Shown: positions 24,450-32,888, counted from the stretch's first letter. The stretch: 64,000 nt of DNA from Streptomyces sp. NBC_01198 (GCF_036010485.1 NZ_CP108568.1:5790501-5854500); one strand, 5' to 3'. Numbers and translations are program-made. The notes: generated from the letters alone by a model not told the origin.

Positions 24450-25064
24450 TCAGAGCCAGCCGGCGAAGCGGGAGATGCGGATGGCGTCCACCCGGTTGCG
24501 GGCGCCGGTCTTGCGGGTGATCGCCGCCAGGTAGTTGCGCACCGTGCCGTTGCACAGGTGCAGGCTGCGGGCGATCTCGTTGACCGACGCACCCTCGGCG
24601 CTCAATGACAGCACGCTCAACTCCCGCGGGGTGAGCGGCATGTCGGCGGCCTGGAGGAACTCCACGGCCAGCGACTCGTCGACGAACCGTTTCCCCTGGG
24701 CGACCTGCCGCACCGCGGCCGGCAGCCGGTCGGCCGACCGGTCCTTGTTCACGAATCCCAGCGCGTCGGCCGTGTAGGCCCGGCGCAGATTGCCCGGCTT
24801 TCCGCCGTTGGTGAGGACTATCAAGGCGCAGTCGCCGCCGACCCCGCGGGCGCCGACCGAGGGTGCCACCGCCTTGTCGGTGTGCCGCCGCCAGCCGGGA
24901 CAGTCCGCGTCGACCACGCACACGTGCGGGCCGTGCAGCCGGCCGGTCTCACCCATCAGGTGCCACCCCGTGTCGGTCACCTCGAAATCCGGCTCCTTGC
25001 ACAGTAACGCTGCGATCGCGGATCGCAGCAGGCTCGTGTCGTGGGCCACCAGCACGCGTATCAA
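24450..25064 (-). CDS. ramR: RamR/AmfR-like LuxR-family regulator with a TTA codon
   Basis: The preferred start is TTG at 25064, eight bases after GGGGA; it gives 204 residues, close to RamR. An upstream ATG at 25118 would add 18 residues. The N-terminal receiver-like domain begins IRVLVAHDTSLLRSAI and lacks the usual paired acidic residues, but keeps Asp in VVDADCPG and Lys in GFVNKD. The C-terminal LuxR-type helix-turn-helix reads LTPRELSVLSLSAEGASVNEIARSL. Codon 20 is TTA (complement of 25005-25007), so translation should depend on the bldA tRNA. It probably activates the lanthipeptide operon. Confidence 0.9.
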   Translation of the reverse strand: MIRVLVAHDTSLLRSAIAALLCKEPDFEVTDTGWHLMGETGRLHGPHVCVVDADCPGWRRHTDKAVAPSVGARGVGGDCALIVLTNGGKPGNLRRAYTADALGFVNKDRSADRLPAAVRQVAQGKRFVDESLAVEFLQAADMPLTPRELSVLSLSAEGASVNEIARSLHLCNGTVRNYLAAITRKTGARNRVDAIRISRFAGWL

Positions 25065-25259
25065 ATCTGCTTTCCCCTTGTGTTGTCGCACCGATCCCCG
25101 GAAGGGCACGCTCCGCATACCCCTCGGTTGTACCCCGGCGAGATGTCTGGGAAGACCCGAATTCCCGTCATTCGGGTGCAGTGGAGTGGCGTGCGGTGCG
25201 CTCGGGGGCGCGCGGCCCGGCGCCGAATACGCCCTCCGCGGCGACGCGCCGGGGTGGCG

Positions 25260-26204
25260 CTACGAGCCCGGCGTGGACCGCCCCACCAGCCGGTGGAGCC
25301 GCTCCTGGGTGGGCGAGCCGGGCGCGGGGAAATGCACGACCACGCTGCGGCCGGGGTCGTCCTCGACCGCCAACCGCACGTACGACAGGTCGAGTTCGCC
25401 GACCACCGGATGGTGGAAACGGCGGGCCGAGGACCGGAAGGCCGCCACGTCGTGGGCCGCCCACAGCTCCCGGAAGAGCGGGCTGGCCGCGAGCAGCGCC
25501 TCGATCAGCTCGGCGAACCGCGGGTTGTCCGTCTCGTACGCCGTCTGGCCGCGCAGCATCGCGGTCAGCCAGCGCACCTCGCCGTCCCAGTCGTCGAACA
25601 GCTCGGTGAGGCCGTCCTCGGTGAACATCAGCCACAGGACGTTGAGTTCGGCCCGCGGCCGGTCGATGTCGAGCCGGCCCCCGACCAGCGCCTCCTCCGC
25701 GTCGTTCCAGGCCAGGATGTCGAAGCAGCGGTCGACGACGAGGGCCGGGTTCGGGGACTGGGCGTCCAGGAAGGCCCGCAGCGCCGGGCTCACCGGGGAG
25801 GACGCGCCGTGCCGGGCCGCGGGCGGCGGCTCGGCCCCCGCCAGCCGGAACAGGTGGTCGCGCTCGACGCCGTCGAGCCCCAGCGCCCGGGCCAGGGCCA
25901 GCAGGATCTGCGGCGAGACGTTGATGTCCCTGCCCTGCTCCAGCCAGGTGTACCAGGTCAGGCTGACCCCGGAAAGCAGCGAGACCTCCTCGCGGCGCAG
26001 CCCCGGCGTCCGGCGGCGCCGCCCGCCGGCCGGCAGGCGCGCCGCGGCGACCGACGGCTCGGTGCGCTCGCGCCGCGAACGCAGGAACGCGCCGAGTTCC
26101 TTGCGGCTGGTCTCGCTCAGGGTGTTCCTCCCGCTGGATGGCCGCGCACGGCCGGGCTGCCGGGCCGCGGATGCTGGTGTCGCCGCCACCAGTAAAACCG
26201 CCAC
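25260..26204 (-). CDS. XRE-family regulator with MmyB-like ligand-binding domain
   Basis: The helix-turn-helix is RTPGLRREEVSLLSGVSLTWYTWLEQGRDINVS, typical of the XRE/MmyB regulators of actinobacteria. It is followed by a PAS-like domain (SPNPALVVDRCFDILAWNDAEEALVG) that in the family can bind fatty acids or other small ligands. The first 28 residues are unlike the family and include a TTA codon. A CTG at 26120, six bases after GGGAGG, gives a better 286-residue protein (LSETSRKELGAFLRSRRER). The gene is divergent from an SDR gene whose product it probably controls, as is common for this family. Start choice is uncertain. Confidence 0.87.
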   Translation of the reverse strand: MAVLLVAATPASAARQPGRARPSSGRNTLSETSRKELGAFLRSRRERTEPSVAAARLPAGGRRRRTPGLRREEVSLLSGVSLTWYTWLEQGRDINVSPQILLALARALGLDGVERDHLFRLAGAEPPPAARHGASSPVSPALRAFLDAQSPNPALVVDRCFDILAWNDAEEALVGGRLDIDRPRAELNVLWLMFTEDGLTELFDDWDGEVRWLTAMLRGQTAYETDNPRFAELIEALLAASPLFRELWAAHDVAAFRSSARRFHHPVVGELDLSYVRLAVEDDPGRSVVVHFPAPGSPTQERLHRLVGRSTPGS

Positions 26205-26270
26205 TCTTCACGGCGGCCACGTCCGACCCGAGGGTGGAAGGGAGATCACCTTCATCCGAAAGGCAGTTCC

Positions 26271-27131
26271 GTGTCGCACTCTTCCACCCCACCCGCCAGG
26301 TCCGTGCTCGTCACCGGGGCCACCGGCGGCCTCGGGACCGCCGTGACCCGCAGGCTCGCCGCCGAGGGCTGGACGGTCCACGCGGCAGTCCGCAACCCGG
26401 CCGACGCCCGTCGGCTCGCCGACCTGCCCGGCGACATCCGCCCCGTCTCGCTCGACGTCACCGACGAGTTGAGCGTGGCCGCCGCGGCCGCCGAGGTCGG
26501 CGGCTCGCTGGACGGCCTGGTCAACAGCGCCGGCCTGATCATCCAGGGCTTCTGGGAGCAGGTCCCCGCCGAGGCGCTGCGCCGGCAGTTCGACGTCAAC
26601 GTCCTCGGCCTCATGACGGTCACCCGTGCGTTCCTGCCCGCGCTGCGCGCCAGCAGCGGCCGGGTGGTCAACATCGGCGCCCTCAGCTCCCTGGTCGCGC
26701 TGCCCTTCTTCGGCCCGATCGCCGCGTCCAAGGCCGCGCTGGCCTCGATGACCGACTCCCTGCGCATCGAACTGCGGCACCAGGGAGTGAAGGTCTCGCT
26801 CGTCGAGCCCGGCGCGATGCAGACGGAGATCTTCGACCGGGCGGTCAGGTCCGCCCACAGCGACGGGCTGGCCGGCGGCGCCGAGGTCCAGCGGCAGTAC
26901 GCCCGCGCCACGGCCGCCGCCGCGGCGTCGGTGGCCGCGACCAAACTCCGCCCGGTGGACGCCGCGGTCAACGCCGTCCAGCACGCGCTGACCGCCCGCC
27001 GCCCGCGTACCCGCTACCTGGTCGGCCCCGACGCCCGCACCGTCCGGGTGGCCCGCCGCCTGCCCACCTCGGTCCGCGACCGGGCACTCCTCGCCGCCCT
27101 CAAGCTCACCCCGGCGTCCTTCGGCAGCTGA
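26271..27131 (+). CDS. SDR-family oxidoreductase with altered catalytic tyrosine
   Basis: The GTG at 26271 gives 286 residues. The Rossmann start is VLVTGATGGLGTAV (TGxxxGxG), with NSAGL (NNAG-like) and VVNIGALSS in the right places. The YxxxK active site reads IAASK in FFGPIAASKAAL: the catalytic Tyr is Ile while Lys is kept. Either a different residue does the proton transfer or the protein is a non-catalytic SDR. The C-terminal part matches classical SDRs of about 280 residues with a VEPGAMQT loop. It is adjacent and divergent to the MmyB-like regulator, which suggests ligand-dependent control. Confidence 0.88.
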   Translation: MSHSSTPPARSVLVTGATGGLGTAVTRRLAAEGWTVHAAVRNPADARRLADLPGDIRPVSLDVTDELSVAAAAAEVGGSLDGLVNSAGLIIQGFWEQVPAEALRRQFDVNVLGLMTVTRAFLPALRASSGRVVNIGALSSLVALPFFGPIAASKAALASMTDSLRIELRHQGVKVSLVEPGAMQTEIFDRAVRSAHSDGLAGGAEVQRQYARATAAAAASVAATKLRPVDAAVNAVQHALTARRPRTRYLVGPDARTVRVARRLPTSVRDRALLAALKLTPASFGS

Positions 27132-27792
27132 TCCCGCGGGCCGCTTCCCCGCACCCCCGAGGGGCACCCTCGGGGGTTGCGGTGCGCGGCGCCGGGGGAG
27201 GGGTCTCAGGGGGCGCCGGGGGGATCAGCCGGCACACCGTCCTGATGTCCACCCTGACCTGCGCGACAGGGCAGCGGTCGGCCAGCCAGCTGACCAGTGC
27301 GGCATGCCAGGTGTGCTCGACCACGCGGACCGCGGACACCACGTCCGCCGACGGCTCGGCGCCCAGCCGCATCGCGTCGAGGATGATCGCCCGGGTGAGC
27401 ACCGACACCGTGTCGACCTCCACCCGCACCGACCGGTCGGCGAAGATCAGCGCCCGTACCATCGCGTCGGCGAGCAGCGGCTCCCGTTGCAGCGCCCGGA
27501 AGGCCCGCAGCAGCGTCTCCGCGACCCGCTCGCCCGGGGACGCGGCGGTCGGCGGCCGGTCGCGGAGCGTGTCGTGCAGCTGCCCGAGCTGGTCCTGCAT
27601 GACCGCGACCAGCAGATGGATCTTGGAAGGGAAGTAGCGGTAGAGCGTGCCGAGGGCGACCCCCGACTCCTCGGCGACCTCCCGCATCTGGACCGCGTCG
27701 AAGCCGCCGCCGGCGGCGAGCCGGGTACTGGCGTCCAGGATGCGCTGCCGCCTGGCCTCCTGCCGTACGGTCAAAGCGGTGATGCGGCCCAT
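27106..27792 (-). CDS. KstR-like TetR-family regulator
   Basis: The 228-residue protein has the TetR DNA-binding domain RQRILDASTRLAAGGGFDAVQMREVAEESGVALGTLYRYFPSKIHLL. The QMR-VA and GTLYRYFPSK spelling is close to KstR, the repressor of cholesterol and fatty acid catabolism in actinobacteria. The C-terminal 40 residues are Pro/Arg-rich and overlap the end of the SDR gene by 26 bp. A KstR-type site (AACttGTT) lies about 105 bp upstream, suggesting autoregulation and possibly control of the divergent glycosyltransferase operon. The natural ligand is probably an acyl-CoA or steroid-CoA, by analogy only. Confidence 0.85.
   Translation of the reverse strand: MGRITALTVRQEARRQRILDASTRLAAGGGFDAVQMREVAEESGVALGTLYRYFPSKIHLLVAVMQDQLGQLHDTLRDRPPTAASPGERVAETLLRAFRALQREPLLADAMVRALIFADRSVRVEVDTVSVLTRAIILDAMRLGAEPSADVVSAVRVVEHTWHAALVSWLADRCPVAQVRVDIRTVCRLIPPAPPETPPPAPRTATPEGAPRGCGEAARGISCRRTPG
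27154..27176 (+). terminator. Terminator hairpin of the SDR gene inside the TetR coding end
   Basis: Arms CCCCCGAGGG (27154-27163) and CCCTCGGGGG (27167-27176) pair perfectly around a 3-nt loop, 22 bp after the SDR stop. The hairpin lies within the 3' coding end of the convergent TetR gene. Confidence 0.6.
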
Positions 27793-27892
27793 ACGCCCTT
27801 CCCGTCCCTCGCACGCGGCGCCGGCGCGCGCCGGGCGGGGGCCGAGGACCCCGTCAGCTTGCCGGCGGAGCCGCCGTCTGTACCATCGAGTC

Positions 27893-27906
27893 TGAAACTT
27901 GTTCTA
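27893..27906. promoter_or_regulatory. Candidate KstR-type operator
   Basis: TGAAACTTGTTCTA fits the KstR half-sites AAC-nn-GTT with flanking T/A. It lies between the TetR-family gene (start 27792) and the glycosyltransferase start (27959), so it could control both. Confidence 0.6.
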
Positions 27907-27958
27907 GATTAGCGCGACCGGTTACGCTCCGGCTCTATCGCTGCGAAGGGGGCCGGGA

Positions 27959-29659
27959 GTGACGGCAGAGGCCAGGCCGCTACGGATCGCGCTGCTCAGC
28001 TACAAGGGCAACCCCTACTGCGGCGGCCAGGGCGTGTACGTCAGGCACCTCTCCCGTGAACTGGCCGCCCTCGGCCACCGCGTCGAGGTGATCGGCGCGC
28101 AGCCCTACCCCGTGCTCGACGCGGTCGGTGACGGCGTCACCCTCACCGAACTGCCCAGCCTCGACCTCTACCGGCAGCCCGACCCCTTCCGCACGCCGAA
28201 GCGCGGCGAGTACCGCGACTGGATCGACCTGCTCGAAGTCGCCACCATGTGGACCGGCGGATTCCCCGAGCCGCTGACCTTCAGCCTGCGGGCCAGACGC
28301 CATCTGGCGGCCCGCCGCGCCGACTTCGACGTCGTCCACGACAACCAGACCCTTGGCTACGGGCTGTTGGGCCTCGGGTTGCCGCTGGTCACCACCGTGC
28401 ACCACCCGATCACCGTGGACCGCAGGCTCGACCTCGCGGCCGCGGCCGACTGGAAGCGGCGGGCGTCGATACGGCGCTGGTACGGCTTCACCCGCATGCA
28501 GAAGCGGGTGGCGGGGCGGCTGCCGTCGGTGCTCACCGTGTCCGGTTCGTCCAGCGCCGAGATCATCGCCGACCTCGGGGTGCGCCCCGACCGTGTCCAC
28601 ACCGTGCCGATCGGCGCGGACACCCGGCTGTTCGCCCCCGACCCCGCGGTGCCCGAGGTGCCCGGCCGGATCGTCACCACCTCAAGCGCCGACGTCCCGC
28701 TCAAGGGCCTGGTCTTCCTGGTCGAGGCACTGGCCAAGGTCCGGGTGCAGCACCAGGCCGCGCATCTGGTGGTCGTCGGCAACCGCCCCGAGAGCGGGCC
28801 GGTCGCCGACGCGATCGAGGACTTCGGCCTCCAGGACGCCGTCGACTTCGTCAAGGGCATCAGCGACGCCGACCTGGTCGACCTGATCCGCAGCGCCGAG
28901 GTCGCGTGCGTGCCCTCGCTCTACGAGGGCTTCTCGCTGCCGGCCGCCGAGGCCATGGCGACGGGTACCGCGCTGGTGGCGACCACCGGCGGCGCCGTGC
29001 CCGAGGTCGCGGGCCCCGACGGCGAGACCTGCCTCGCCGTCCCCCCGGGCGACGCGGGCGCCCTCGCGGCCGCGCTCGACCTGGCACTCGCCGACCCCGG
29101 CCTGCGCCGCCGGCTCGCGGCCGCGGGCCGCGAGCGCGTCCTCGCCCGCTTCACCTGGACCCGCGCGGCCACGGCCACGGCCGCCCTCTACCGCGAGGCC
29201 ATCGCCACCCAGGGCGCCGCCCCGCAGGGTCGCACCCCACTCGCGCGTCGCCGCGCCGACCGGACGGCGGCCCACACCCCGCAGGAGTCGCTGGCGGCCC
29301 CCCCAGCCGGCGCTCCGGTCCGGGTACCCCCAGGCGGAGCTCCGATCCGGGTACCCCCAGCCGGCGCTCCGGTCCGGGTACCCCCAGGCGGAGCTCTGGT
29401 GGGGGTACCCCCAGGCGGAGCTCTGGGGGAGGAACCGCGCCAGCACCCCCCCACCGGCCGGTGGCCGGGACCCGACAGCACCGCCCCCTCCGGGCCGGTG
29501 ACGGCCCGCGCCACCGTCACCGCCGAGCGCGCGGTCCCGCCCCCGGAAGCGCACCTACCCGGGGGCAGCGCCGCCCACGGCCCGGGCCGAGAAGGCACCC
29601 TCCCCCGGCTGGAGCCCAAGATCGTCAACGCGCCCGGAACGGGGAACCGCCCATGCTGA
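27959..29659 (+). CDS. GT4-family glycosyltransferase with repeat-expanded C-terminal tail
   Basis: The GTG at 27959 with AAGGGGG upstream gives 566 residues. Residues 8-410 are a GT-B glycosyltransferase of family 4: GGQGVYVRHLSRELAALGHRVEV at the N-terminus, and the donor-binding EGFSLPAAEAMATGTALVATTGGAVPE with the EX7E motif near 320-330. GT4 enzymes transfer sugars from nucleotide donors, often to lipids or cell-surface glycans. The tail after residue 420 is disordered. It contains five 9-residue repeats (PPAGAPVRV, PPGGAPIRV and related) encoded by a tandem 27-bp DNA repeat. The stop overlaps the methyltransferase start by 7 bp. Confidence 0.9.
   Translation: MTAEARPLRIALLSYKGNPYCGGQGVYVRHLSRELAALGHRVEVIGAQPYPVLDAVGDGVTLTELPSLDLYRQPDPFRTPKRGEYRDWIDLLEVATMWTGGFPEPLTFSLRARRHLAARRADFDVVHDNQTLGYGLLGLGLPLVTTVHHPITVDRRLDLAAAADWKRRASIRRWYGFTRMQKRVAGRLPSVLTVSGSSSAEIIADLGVRPDRVHTVPIGADTRLFAPDPAVPEVPGRIVTTSSADVPLKGLVFLVEALAKVRVQHQAAHLVVVGNRPESGPVADAIEDFGLQDAVDFVKGISDADLVDLIRSAEVACVPSLYEGFSLPAAEAMATGTALVATTGGAVPEVAGPDGETCLAVPPGDAGALAAALDLALADPGLRRRLAAAGRERVLARFTWTRAATATAALYREAIATQGAAPQGRTPLARRRADRTAAHTPQESLAAPPAGAPVRVPPGGAPIRVPPAGAPVRVPPGGALVGVPPGGALGEEPRQHPPTGRWPGPDSTAPSGPVTARATVTAERAVPPPEAHLPGGSAAHGPGREGTLPRLEPKIVNAPGTGNRPC
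29300..29432 (+). repeat. Five tandem 27-bp repeats inside a coding region
   Basis: Units start at 29300, 29327, 29354, 29381 and 29408, each beginning CCCCCAG. The 27-bp period keeps the reading frame. The last unit, with its GGGGGTACCCCC and GGAGCTC palindromes, resembles a dispersed Streptomyces repeat normally found between genes. Confidence 0.9.
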
Positions 29660-30441
29660 CCGTCGACTTCACCCGCTTCCCCGTCGCCGCCGGCGACCAC
29701 GTGCTTGACCTGGGCTGCGGCGGCGGCCGCCACGCCTTCGAGTGCTACCGCCGCGGCGCCCGCGTCGTCGCCGTGGACCGCAACGGCGAGGAGATCCGCG
29801 AGGTCGCCAAGTGGTTCGCGGCCATGAAGGAGGCCGGCGAGGTCCCGCCCGGCGCGTCCGCCACCGCCATGGAAGGCGACGCTCTGCGGCTCCCGTTCCC
29901 CGACGACGCCTTCGACGTCGTCATCATCTCCGAGGTGATGGAGCACATCCCCGACGACAAGGGCGTGCTCGCCGAGATGGTGCGGGTGCTGCGGCCCGGC
30001 GGCCGGATCGCGGTCACCGTGCCGCGCTACGGCCCGGAGAAGATCTGCTGGGCGCTCTCCGACGCCTACCACGAGGTCGAGGGCGGCCACATCCGCATCT
30101 ACCGGGCCGACCAATTGCTGGAGCGGATGCGGGAGGCGGGCCTGCGCCCGTACGGCACCCACCACGCGCACGGGCTGCACGCGCCGTACTGGTGGATCAA
30201 GTGCGCGGTGGGCGTCGACAACGACAAGGCGCTGCCGGTGAGGCTCTACCACAAGCTGCTGGTCTGGGACATCGTGAAGAAGCCGCTGGCCACCAGGGTG
30301 GCCGAGCAGGCCCTGAACCCGTTGATCGGCAAGAGCTTCGTGGCCTACGCGACGAAGCCGCGGCTGCCCCTGGACGCGGCGGGCGTGCCGGGCGTACAGG
30401 AAGCGGCAGACGCGGCGGACGTGCTGGACGCCGCCAAGTGA
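29653..30441 (+). CDS. Class I SAM-dependent methyltransferase
   Basis: The ATG at 29653 overlaps the glycosyltransferase stop by 7 bp. The product has 262 residues. Motif I is VLDLGCGGGRHAFEC, motif II GDALRLPFPDDAFDVVIISEVMEHI and motif III LRPGGRIAVTVP, a Methyltransf_11 domain. The C-terminal half has unusual Trp/His-rich stretches (HHAHGLHAPYWWIKCAVGV) and may bind a lipid or glycolipid acceptor. It forms the middle of a three-gene operon with GT4 and the prenyltransferase-like protein, a set conserved in actinomycetes. The acceptor is unknown. The tail is Ala-rich. Confidence 0.9.
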   Translation: MLTVDFTRFPVAAGDHVLDLGCGGGRHAFECYRRGARVVAVDRNGEEIREVAKWFAAMKEAGEVPPGASATAMEGDALRLPFPDDAFDVVIISEVMEHIPDDKGVLAEMVRVLRPGGRIAVTVPRYGPEKICWALSDAYHEVEGGHIRIYRADQLLERMREAGLRPYGTHHAHGLHAPYWWIKCAVGVDNDKALPVRLYHKLLVWDIVKKPLATRVAEQALNPLIGKSFVAYATKPRLPLDAAGVPGVQEAADAADVLDAAK

Positions 30442-31538
30442 CCTGGGCCGACCACGGGCAGCGCAGGACCGAGCGGCTGGCGCTGCCCGGCGTGCTGACC
30501 GCCGAGCAGGCCGCGCAGACCGTCGACGCGATACTGGCCGTGCAGCGCCCGGACGGCGCCATCCCGTGGTTCCCGGGGCACCACCTCGACCCGTGGGACC
30601 ACATCGAGGCGGCGATGGCACTGGACGCGGCAGGCGAACACGTCGCCGCCGAGGCCGCGTACGACTGGCTGGTGCGCCACCAGGACGCGGAGGGCGGGTG
30701 GTTCGCCGCCTACCAGGACGGCGACCCGGCCCGGCCGACCGACCGGTCCCGCGAGTCCAACTTCTGCGCGTATCTGGCCGTCGGCGCCTGGCACCACTAC
30801 CTGTCCACCGGCGACGACGCCTTCATCGAGCGGATCTGGCCGAACGTCGCGGCCGCCATCGCCTTCGTGCTGGCGATGCAGCAGCCCGGCGGGCAGATCG
30901 GCTGGAAGCGGGAGGCCGCCGAGGACGGCGGCACGGCCGTCACCGACGCGCTGCTGACCGGGAGTTCGTCGGTGCACCAGGCCCTGCGCTGCGCGCTGGC
31001 GATCGCCGAGCACCGCGAGGAGCCGCAGCCCGACTGGGAACTGGCGACCGGCGCGCTCGGCCATGCGATCCGCCGGCACCCCGAGCGCTTCCTGGACAAG
31101 AGCCGCTACTCGATGGACTGGTACTACCCGGTGCTCTCCGGCGCGCTGCGCGGCCCGCGCGCGCTGGCGCGGATCGAGGAGGGCTGGCCGCGTTTCGTGG
31201 TGCCCGGGCTCGGGGTGCGCTGCGTGCTGCCCAACCCCTGGGTGACCGGCGGCGAGACCGCAGAACTGGCCCTGGCGCTGTGGGCGGTGGGGGAGTCCGA
31301 CCGTGCGGTGCGGATCCTCGCCGACATGCAGCATCTGCGGGCCGACGACGGCCTGTACTGGACCGGATACGTCTTCGAGGACGACGCCGTGTGGCCGGTG
31401 GAGCGCACCACCTGGACGGCGGGAGCACTGCTGTTGGCGGTGGCCGCACTCGGGGGGGACGAGGCGACCACCGCCGTCTTCGGGGCGGAACGGCTGCCGA
31501 ACGGCCTCGCGCCCGGCTGCTGTCCGCCCCAGCTCTGA
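30438..31538 (+). CDS. Prenyltransferase/squalene-cyclase-like alpha-alpha barrel protein
   Basis: The GTG at 30438 overlaps the methyltransferase stop (GTGA). The 366-residue protein is helical, with repeats such as AILAVQRPDGAIPWF, DWLVRHQDAEGGWFAAYQDG and DAFIERIWPNVAAAIAFVLAMQQPGGQIGW. These match the QxxDGGW-type repeats of terpene cyclases and prenyltransferase beta subunits, but no DxDD or DDxxD active-site motif is evident. It could instead be an alpha/alpha-toroid hydrolase acting on glycans. Translational coupling with the two upstream genes indicates one pathway, possibly building a modified glycolipid. The catalytic role is uncertain. Confidence 0.85.
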   Translation: MTWADHGQRRTERLALPGVLTAEQAAQTVDAILAVQRPDGAIPWFPGHHLDPWDHIEAAMALDAAGEHVAAEAAYDWLVRHQDAEGGWFAAYQDGDPARPTDRSRESNFCAYLAVGAWHHYLSTGDDAFIERIWPNVAAAIAFVLAMQQPGGQIGWKREAAEDGGTAVTDALLTGSSSVHQALRCALAIAEHREEPQPDWELATGALGHAIRRHPERFLDKSRYSMDWYYPVLSGALRGPRALARIEEGWPRFVVPGLGVRCVLPNPWVTGGETAELALALWAVGESDRAVRILADMQHLRADDGLYWTGYVFEDDAVWPVERTTWTAGALLLAVAALGGDEATTAVFGAERLPNGLAPGCCPPQL

Positions 31539-31553
31539 AGAACCACCCTCCCG

Positions 31554-31841
31554 TCAGGCCCGGTTGACCCGGCCCGCGATCGCATGCGCGATCAGCATGT
31601 AGACGACAGCCGGCAGACCGTAGTTGAGCACGGTGCGCCAGTTGGCGTTGTCCGGCGTGAACAGGTTCTTCGACCAGCCCGCCAACCAGTCGGCCGAGTG
31701 GTGGACCCAGTCGACCAGGTCGTTCGTCCGGTTGGCGTCGAAGACGAAGAAGAGGATCCACAGGATGAGGATCAATGCAGCGATGTCTGCGGCGACGAGG
31801 ATGATCACCGCGGCGGGGTTGCCGCCATACCGTCTGGCCAT
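31554..31841 (-). CDS. Small conserved membrane protein
   Basis: The ATG at 31841 gives 95 residues; the longer frame to 32000 is not credible. There is one long membrane helix (AVIILVAADIAALILILWILFFVF) and a second weaker hydrophobic segment near the C-terminus (LNYGLPAVVYMLIAHAIAG). The middle is rich in Asp/His/Trp (VDWVHHSADWLAGW). Small Streptomyces membrane proteins of this type are conserved but uncharacterised. It is convergent with the prenyltransferase-like gene; the stops are about 15 bp apart. Confidence 0.7.
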   Translation of the reverse strand: MARRYGGNPAAVIILVAADIAALILILWILFFVFDANRTNDLVDWVHHSADWLAGWSKNLFTPDNANWRTVLNYGLPAVVYMLIAHAIAGRVNRA

Positions 31842-31984
31842 GACAGCCGCCTTGCCCCGATCGGGTGGTTGAAACCCGTCCCCTGTGCGGCAGTCGCGCA
31901 TATGTGCGTGCCGCCCGACCTCGCACGGACATAGCGGATAACGGCTTGCAGAACGCCGCCACTTCACCGGCGGCCGGCACGCGG

Positions 31985-32029
31985 CACGGCGGCCGGCCAC
32001 CCCGGTGAAGGGGGTGACCGGCCGCCGTG
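31985..32029 (-). terminator. Terminator hairpin after DUF5336 gene
   Basis: This 19-bp inverted repeat (31985-32003 and 32011-32029, one mismatch) has a 7-nt loop and starts 17 bp after the stop of the minus-strand gene at 32046. Confidence 0.8.
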
Positions 32030-32045
32030 GCTGTGGAGATACGGT

Positions 32046-32888
32046 TCAGCCGCGCTGGATGCCGCTGCTGTCCTGCAGCACTCCGCGACGGCCGTCCTGG
32101 GTCTGCGCGACCAGCGCGGCACCGCGCTGGTCGACGGCCAGATACCAGGTGCCCGGGGTCAGCTCGGCGATCTGCGCGCCGGAGTTGTCCTCGGCGAACA
32201 GCGGGCGCGGCACCGGCACCGCGAACCAGAACGCGGTGAAGTCCGACGACGGCGCCGGAGCGGCCGCCGCGGGGGCCGGCTGCTGGGCCGCGGCCTGCGC
32301 GCCGTAGGGCTGCTGGCCGAAGGCCGGGTCGACGGACTGGGCGCCGCCCGGGTAGCCGTAGCCGGCCTGCTGCGGCGCGGCACCGTAGGGCTGCTGGCCG
32401 CCGCCCACCGCGTACGGCTGCGGCGGCTTGGCGGCGCTCACCAGCGGCGCCTGCAGCGCGGGCAGCCGCGGGGACAGCACGGCGACGGCGGCGAGCGCCA
32501 GGCCGAAGATCAGGGTCAGCCAGGCCCCCGCGCCCTTGCTGACGCCGCTGTTGTCGATGCCGCCACCGAGGTCGGGAATGATCGTCGAGAAGGTCGACCA
32601 CAGCGCCGCCCAGCCGACGAACACCGCCAGTGCGGTACTCCACTGCTCGAAGGTGAGCCCGGCGACCTGGCGGCCGGCCGGCTGCGAACGGGCGAAGACG
32701 AGGAGCCCCGCGGACACCAGCGCGGCCAGCGTCACCGTCGGCAGCAGCGGGAACAGCGCCGGGCTCCACGAGCTGACCGACTTGTCGGAGCCCGAGATGG
32801 AGAAGTACGGCAGGAAGGAGGCGATCAGGAGCAGCACCGCTGCTCCGATCACCGCTCCGTCTCCTCGGGTCAGGGAGCGGATGTTCAC
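32046..32888 (-). CDS. DUF5336-type membrane protein
   Basis: The 280-residue protein has four membrane helices in its first 145 residues: AVIGAAVLLLIASFLPYFSI, LPTVTLAALVSAGLLVFA, WSTALAVFVGWAALWSTF and WLTLIFGLALAAVAVL. A Pro/Gln/Gly/Tyr-rich cytoplasmic or surface stretch follows (QQPYGAAPQQAGYGYPGG), then a small C-terminal domain ending FAVPVPRPLFAEDNSGAQIAELTPG. This is the DUF5336 layout of actinobacteria, with no proven function. The start at 32888 is supported by a GGACAAAGGACAGGACC leader. It is followed by a strong terminator. Confidence 0.85.
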   Translation of the reverse strand: MNIRSLTRGDGAVIGAAVLLLIASFLPYFSISGSDKSVSSWSPALFPLLPTVTLAALVSAGLLVFARSQPAGRQVAGLTFEQWSTALAVFVGWAALWSTFSTIIPDLGGGIDNSGVSKGAGAWLTLIFGLALAAVAVLSPRLPALQAPLVSAAKPPQPYAVGGGQQPYGAAPQQAGYGYPGGAQSVDPAFGQQPYGAQAAAQQPAPAAAAPAPSSDFTAFWFAVPVPRPLFAEDNSGAQIAELTPGTWYLAVDQRGAALVAQTQDGRRGVLQDSSGIQRG

